Shown here: one piece after another, positions 5,282-8,773 of the stretch
Position numbering within the stretch: position 1 is the first letter of the stretch
Layout: each line of letters starts with the position of its first letter
Notes under the pieces: model-generated
What the model saw: the letters and a program-made list of their open reading frames with translations, nothing else
Told to the model about the DNA's origin: nothing
Databases searched by the model: none
NCBI GenBank assembly: GCA_012513625.1
Contig: JAAZBW010000187.1
Coordinates: 1-8,773, forward strand
Reading direction: 5' to 3'
DNA: 8,773 nucleotides
Source of the DNA: Actinomycetales bacterium
GTDB lineage: Bacteria > Actinomycetota > Actinomycetes > Actinomycetales > Actinomycetaceae
Made by a program: the position numbers and the translations under genes

Positions 5282-6982
5282 ATGACGCACGACGACGTAT
5301 CGCCCCTCGACCCCTCCGGCGCCCCCAAGAGCGAGGGCCGGGACCACCCCGAGGTCTGGGAGTCGGCCTTCACGGCCGCCTCCCGTCAGGCGGAAGCCTC
5401 ACCCGACGTCGAGGCCCCCGTTGGCCCGGAAGGTGCGCCTGAGATGCAGGCCGGGCCCGACGTCGTCGCGAATGCTGGCACCGAGGCCGCGCCGGAGGGC
5501 GAGGGTGACGGCCCCCGAAGGGTGGCCATCATTGCGGGCGGGTTGGGCCACGAGCGGGACATCTCGATCCGCTCGGGGCGGCGCTCGGCGCAGGTGCTGC
5601 GCGATCAGGGCTTCGAGGTGACGGTGTGGGACCTCGATCAGAACCTCACCCAGAAGCTGCTCGAATGGCAGCCGGACGTGGTGTGGCCGCTGGTCCACGG
5701 CTCGCACGGCGAGGACGGGTCGCTGCAGGACTTCGTCTCGCTCCTGGGGTTCCCGTGTGTGGGGGCGGACGGCTCGGGCGCGCGGCTCGCCTCGCACAAG
5801 GCCACGGCCAAGGCGCTGGTGGCGAATGCGGGGCTTGCCACGCCGTCGTGGATCACGCTCTCGCAGGCGTTGTTCCGGCAGGTAGGTGCGCCCCACATCC
5901 TGGGGGCCGTGCTGGATGGGATCGGCCTGCCGCTCGTGGTGAAGCCCGCCGATGGCGGCAGCGCCCTCGGCGTCACCGTGGTGCGGGACGCGGCGGACCT
6001 CCCGGCCGCCATGGTGAGCTGCTTCGCGTACTCGCAGGAGGCGCTGGTGGAGCACTTCGTGGCGGGCACGGAGGTCTCGGCATCTGTGGTGGCGCTGGAC
6101 GGCCCCGGTTCTGCCCGTGCGCTCCAGCTGGTGGAGGTGGACTCGGACGGCGGTTACGATTTTGACGCCCGCTACAACCCCGGACGCGCGGAGTTCTTTG
6201 TGCCGGCGCGGCTCGATGCGGAGACCGCGGCGCGGGTCTCCCGTACGGCGGAGCACGTGCACACGCTCTTCGGGCTTGGGGAGTTCTCTCGCACGGACTT
6301 CATCGTGGACCCGGATGGCACGCCCTGGGTGCTGGACATCAACGTGGCGCCCGGCATGACCGAGACCTCCCTGTTCCCGCAGGCTGCGGCCCAGGCGGGA
6401 CCGGAAATCTATGCGGCGATCGTGCGCGCGGCCGCCGGCGCGGCGGAGGACGCCGGGTCCGAGGCCGAGGACGACGCGGCCTTCGCCGCCGGAGTGGCGG
6501 GGGTGGCGGGCGCGACCGGTTGGCCTCTGGCGGCCCGAGGCCCTGTGGTGGGTGTGGCGGCGTCCGTGGACGACGACGCCCGCAAGCGCCCCCTCGGCAT
6601 CCTCGGCGGAGGTGGATCGGCGCCGCTCAACGTGGATGCGCTCGTGAGCGAGATGCTCGCCGAGGAGCCGCACGTGATCGTGGACCCGGAGGTGGTCCGC
6701 GGAGCGGACATGCCGGACACCGAGCTCGAGGCCTGCTCGAACTGTGGCGCGCACAAGACCCACAAACTGCTCTGGGGCCTGCCCGGGGCGGACGCGCAGG
6801 CGCTCGCGGAACGGGAACCGGTGATCTTCGCCGGCTGCCTGGTGCCGGGTGCGCCGCCGTGGCCGGATCGGCAGTGCGTGCAGTGCGGCCGTCGCTGGCG
6901 GTCCGGGGAGCCGGAGGTGGCCGGCGGGTCCGGAGGCGCGGACGCGAGTGGCAGGGCCGGCGAGGGGACTGACGGGGAGTAG
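5282..6982 (+). CDS. D-alanine-D-alanine ligase-like ATP-grasp protein with C-terminal zinc-ribbon-like module
   Basis: 566 residues, against roughly 310-380 for ordinary Ddl. Residues 1-78 form an acidic, Pro/Ala-rich probably disordered extension. The ligase core runs about 79-385: GGLGHERDIS (86-95, catalytic Glu), VHGSHGEDGSLQ (138-149), VKPADGGSALG (220-230, Ser of the triad kept but SSVG altered to SALG), GYDFDARY (291-298, Tyr), and the Mg/ATP site in DFIVDPDG and LDINVAPGMTETS. A 95-residue Ala-rich and variable linker leads to C-S-N-C-G (Cys485, Cys488), Cys519 and C-V-Q-C-G-R-R-W (Cys532, Cys535). That layout resembles a small stand-alone actinobacterial zinc-ribbon protein. Start ATG 5282 has AGGAG overlapping the previous stop. 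The next gene begins 4 bp after. It likely ligates two amino acids using ATP, but whether D-Ala is the substrate is unproven; an additional housekeeping ddl would be expected elsewhere. Confidence 0.88.
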   Translation: MTHDDVSPLDPSGAPKSEGRDHPEVWESAFTAASRQAEASPDVEAPVGPEGAPEMQAGPDVVANAGTEAAPEGEGDGPRRVAIIAGGLGHERDISIRSGRRSAQVLRDQGFEVTVWDLDQNLTQKLLEWQPDVVWPLVHGSHGEDGSLQDFVSLLGFPCVGADGSGARLASHKATAKALVANAGLATPSWITLSQALFRQVGAPHILGAVLDGIGLPLVVKPADGGSALGVTVVRDAADLPAAMVSCFAYSQEALVEHFVAGTEVSASVVALDGPGSARALQLVEVDSDGGYDFDARYNPGRAEFFVPARLDAETAARVSRTAEHVHTLFGLGEFSRTDFIVDPDGTPWVLDINVAPGMTETSLFPQAAAQAGPEIYAAIVRAAAGAAEDAGSEAEDDAAFAAGVAGVAGATGWPLAARGPVVGVAASVDDDARKRPLGILGGGGSAPLNVDALVSEMLAEEPHVIVDPEVVRGADMPDTELEACSNCGAHKTHKLLWGLPGADAQALAEREPVIFAGCLVPGAPPWPDRQCVQCGRRWRSGEPEVAGGSGGADASGRAGEGTDGE

Positions 6983-6986
6983 GCGC

Positions 6987-8072
6987 GTGCTCACTCCTGG
7001 AGCGCGGATCGCGCTCGTCAACAGTTCGAACGCGTGCCCGCCGCACGAGCAGGCGCTCGTGCCGGAGCTGGTGCGGTACCTCGAGGGCCTCGGGCTCACG
7101 GTTGACCTCTCGCCGTTCGTGATGCCGCGGTATGCGGCGGACTTCCGCTCGGAGGAGGGCCCGCGTCCGTGGGACTGGGCGCACGCGGGGAGCGACCGCG
7201 AGCGCGCCTCGGCCCTCATGCGGGCCTTCGCGGATCCAGGCATCAAGGCGGTGTTCGACATCTCCGGCGGAGACCTCGCCAACGGCGTCCTGCACCACCT
7301 CGACTGGGACGTGATCCGCGCCAACCCGAAGCCGTACGCCGGCTACTCGGACCTCTCCACGCACCTCGGCGCGTTCCTCGCCGAGACCGGCCGCCCCCAG
7401 ATCTACTGGAGAATCCTCAGCCTCGGCGGCACCCCCGGCAGCGGGATCGGCGACGGCGGCACCTCCTCCCACGGCGGGTCCGGTTCAGGCGACGGCGGCA
7501 CCTCCTCCCCGGACGGGTCCCGTTCGCGCCGGGTGGGCAGCTGGGGCGCAGGCTACGGCGACGCGCGCACCCGCTTCGAGCAAACCTTCCTCAACGGAGA
7601 CTCCCACTCCCCCGCCGACTGTGTGCCCAAAGTTCCCACCGGCCCGCTCTTCGAGCTCGACGACGTCCACTTCATCCGCGGCAGCTCCATGTCCGGCCCC
7701 CTTGTGGGCGGTAACCTCCGCTGCACCCTCAAACTCGCAGGTACGCGCTGGTTCCCCGAGCTGGACGGCGCCATCCTGGCGATCGAGTCGGAGAGCAACC
7801 CCGCCCCGCTCATCACCACGCTGCTCACCCAGTACCGGGATCTCGGCGCCTTCGAACGGTGCGCAGGGCTGCTGATCGGCCAGCACAACCACCTCACCGC
7901 GCACTACGGGCCGCACGCGATCGAGCAGATCCTCGACTCGATCGTGGACACGGACATCCCCGTCGCCCGCACCGAGCAGTTCGGCCACCGTCACGATTCC
8001 CGCGCCCTCCTCATCGGCGCCAACTACGAACTCGATGCCCGCTCCGCCGTCGCCGCACCCACGCGCACATAG
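6987..8072 (+). CDS. S66 family peptidase (MccF/LD-carboxypeptidase-like)
   Basis: 361 residues, third gene of the operon. The S66 catalytic triad is visible: Ser121 in the nucleophile elbow GYSDLST, a Glu in ILAIESES (Glu267 most likely), and His334 in QFGHRHD. The segment FDISGGDLANGVLHHLDWDVI with NPKPYAGYSD follows the family's substrate-binding loop. The loop has SGGD in place of the RGGYG of classic LdcA, so it is closer to the MccF-type branch. No signal peptide, hence cytoplasmic. Such enzymes cleave LD-linked tetrapeptides in muropeptide recycling or hydrolyse acyl-adenylate-type toxic peptides. A Gly/Ser-rich insertion (about 149-189) contains a 13-residue tandem duplication. Start GTG 6987 has GGGGAG 8 nt upstream, only 4 bp after the ligase stop, so translation is probably coupled. 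Confidence 0.88.
   Translation: MLTPGARIALVNSSNACPPHEQALVPELVRYLEGLGLTVDLSPFVMPRYAADFRSEEGPRPWDWAHAGSDRERASALMRAFADPGIKAVFDISGGDLANGVLHHLDWDVIRANPKPYAGYSDLSTHLGAFLAETGRPQIYWRILSLGGTPGSGIGDGGTSSHGGSGSGDGGTSSPDGSRSRRVGSWGAGYGDARTRFEQTFLNGDSHSPADCVPKVPTGPLFELDDVHFIRGSSMSGPLVGGNLRCTLKLAGTRWFPELDGAILAIESESNPAPLITTLLTQYRDLGAFERCAGLLIGQHNHLTAHYGPHAIEQILDSIVDTDIPVARTEQFGHRHDSRALLIGANYELDARSAVAAPTRT
7449..7526 (+). repeat. 39-bp in-frame tandem duplication inside the S66 gene
   Basis: Two adjacent 39-bp units (7449-7487 and 7488-7526) both begin GGCGACGGCGGCACCTCCTC and encode GDGGTSS followed by a Gly/Ser-rich segment. The paralogue starting at 8262 does not show the Gly/Ser-rich run in its corresponding visible part. 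The insertion is therefore a lineage-specific loop expansion that keeps frame. Confidence 0.85.
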
Positions 8073-8191
8073 CGGCAGGTGCGGCACGGGTGGGCTGAAG
8101 GTTCAAAGCCACCTGACGACTGGCGCGCGGCGGCAGGTGCGGCAAGGGCGTGGGCGGAGGATGCCAAGCCGCCGGACCCAGGCGGCAGGTG
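8072..8191. repeat. Degenerate ~55-bp repeats between the two S66 genes
   Basis: GCGGCAGGTG occurs at 8072-8081, 8130-8139 and 8182-8191, giving spacings of 58 and 52 bp. The first two are followed by the same CGGCA. Weak similarity (AAAGCC, CAAGCC, CAAGCCGC) recurs later in each unit. The first copy begins at the last base of the TAG stop of the upstream gene. Confidence 0.6.
8089..8113 (+). terminator. Possible hairpin after the first S66 gene
   Basis: GGTGGGCT (8089-8096) can pair with AGCCACC (8107-8113) with one bulged G around a 10-nt loop, 17 bp after the stop. No T-run follows. It may end the operon transcript, but the evidence is weak. Confidence 0.25.
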
Positions 8192-8214
8192 GGCAGGTAA
8201 CGCAAGCCGCGCCC

Positions 8215-8242
8215 CGTCGTCGTCGATACGGGCCCGACGACG
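8215..8242. promoter_or_regulatory. Perfect 8-bp inverted repeat just upstream of the second S66 gene
   Basis: CGTCGTCG (8215-8222) and CGACGACG (8235-8242) are exact inverted copies around a 12-nt loop. They end immediately before the AGAGG ribosome binding site (8244-8248). The position suits an operator or a leader hairpin controlling the second peptidase gene, or a terminator for the preceding operon. The sequence does not tell which. Confidence 0.4.
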
Positions 8243-8261
8243 CAGAGGTACGGTGGTGCGC

Positions 8262-8773
8262 ATGCTCGCCGCCGGATCCCGGATCGCCCTCACTGCCTGC
8301 TCGCACGGCCTGCTCCCGCGCGGGCGCGCGAAGGTGGAGGGGCTGGTCGAATACCTGGACGATCTTGGGATCGAGGTCACCCTCTCTCCCGCGCTGTACC
8401 TGCCGCCACAGCGCCACGGGCACTTCGAGGAGGGCATCTCCGCCTCCCGGGGCCGGACCCTCCGCACGCACAACCCCGCGCACAGCGCGCCGGACCCGGT
8501 GCGGGCGCGGATCCTGAATGAGTTCTTTGCGGACCCGTCGGTGGACGCGATCTTCGACGTCTCTGGCGGCGCCATCGCGAACGGGGTGCTGCCGTACCTG
8601 GACTGGGACGTGATCCGGGAGAATCCGAAGCCGTTCGTGGGCTATTCGGACCTCTCCACGGTGGTGAATGCGATCCACACGCAGACGGGCCGCACCACGT
8701 ACCTGTGGCAGATCCTGGCGCTGGGTTCGGATGAGTCGGCGTGGGAGCCGAACGTGGTGGAGCGCTACGGGGA
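8262..8773 (+). CDS. Second S66 family peptidase (MccF/LD-carboxypeptidase-like), 3'-truncated by window end
   Basis: About 170 residues are visible before the right edge. It is a clear paralogue of the gene ending at 8072: SRIALTACS aligns with ARIALVNSS, FDVSGGAIANGVLPYLDWDVI with FDISGGDLANGVLHHLDWDVI, and NPKPFVGYSDLST (nucleophile Ser129) is shared. The N-terminal substrate loop region (about 45-85) is quite different from the first copy, and the SGGA/SGGD position also differs, pointing to a divergent substrate. The Glu and His of the triad fall outside the window. ATG 8262 aligns with the paralogue start. The in-frame GTG at 8256 has better spacing (7 nt) from AGAGG and is an equally acceptable start. 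It is separated from the first copy by about 190 bp of repeats, so it may be transcribed on its own. Confidence 0.85.
   Translation, partial: MLAAGSRIALTACSHGLLPRGRAKVEGLVEYLDDLGIEVTLSPALYLPPQRHGHFEEGISASRGRTLRTHNPAHSAPDPVRARILNEFFADPSVDAIFDVSGGAIANGVLPYLDWDVIRENPKPFVGYSDLSTVVNAIHTQTGRTTYLWQILALGSDESAWEPNVVERYG

Noticed and set aside
3421..5373. 650-codon minus-strand open frame opposite the aminotransferase
   Set aside because: It overlaps the well-supported aminotransferase and the tandem repeats, and shows biased low-complexity composition without any motif.
5399..7324. 641-codon minus-strand open frame opposite the Ddl-like gene
   Set aside because: Arg-rich shadow of the ligase and peptidase genes; no ribosome binding site or recognised domain.
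8097..8113. GGTTCAAAGCC resembling a tRNA T-arm
   Set aside because: Only the two stem pairs next to the loop form, and there is no acceptor, D- or anticodon arm upstream, so it is not a tRNA.

Overview
The window is high-GC DNA with GC-rich third positions, GTG starts and actinobacterial-type thioredoxin genes. The order kinase-like gene with discoidin-type tail, trxB, trxA, aminotransferase, Ddl-like ligase matches, from memory, the chromosomal region near dnaA/parAB in many Micrococcales-type Actinomycetota. No marker in the window fixes genus.

Layout, left to right. (1) Positions 1-406 hold the C-terminal end of a gene with a discoidin-like domain. (2) Positions 407-2039 hold trxB and trxA. 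A textbook sigma-R/sigma-H thiol-stress promoter (GGAAT, 18-nt spacer, GTT) lies in front of trxB. The two genes are separated by a 181-bp spacer with a strong hairpin and a 42-bp tandem repeat, so trxA may be partly uncoupled. The thioredoxin active site is CPPC rather than CGPC. (3) Positions 2040-3957 form an accessory-looking block. It has one minus-strand gene for a PD-(D/E)XK (DUF559/Vsr-like) nuclease-fold protein with an AbiEi-like N-terminal half. The gene is bracketed by two 84-bp directly repeated copies of a palindromic hairpin element (78/84 identical). The flanks also carry several unrelated tandem repeats. (4) Positions 3958-8072 are a tight plus-strand operon with gaps of 7 and 4 bp: a class I/II PLP aminotransferase, a D-Ala-D-Ala-ligase-like ATP-grasp enzyme with an acidic N-terminal extension and a C-terminal four-cysteine zinc-ribbon-like module, and an MccF/LD-carboxypeptidase-like (S66) peptidase. 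(5) After a repeat-rich spacer, a second, divergent S66 paralogue starts at about 8262 and runs off the window.

The thioredoxin pair is the cell's NADPH-driven dithiol reductase system and is probably induced by thiol oxidation. The second operon joins enzymes that make amino or keto acids, ligate amino acids with ATP, and cleave LD- or acyl-amino-acid-type bonds. A cell-wall peptide role or a peptide-like metabolite role are both possible; the sequence alone does not decide. A notable theme is that almost every spacer, and several gene 3' ends, carry their own private short tandem repeat (periods 18, 20, 24, 39, 42 and about 55 bp). In two cases the repeat begins at or inside the stop codon.
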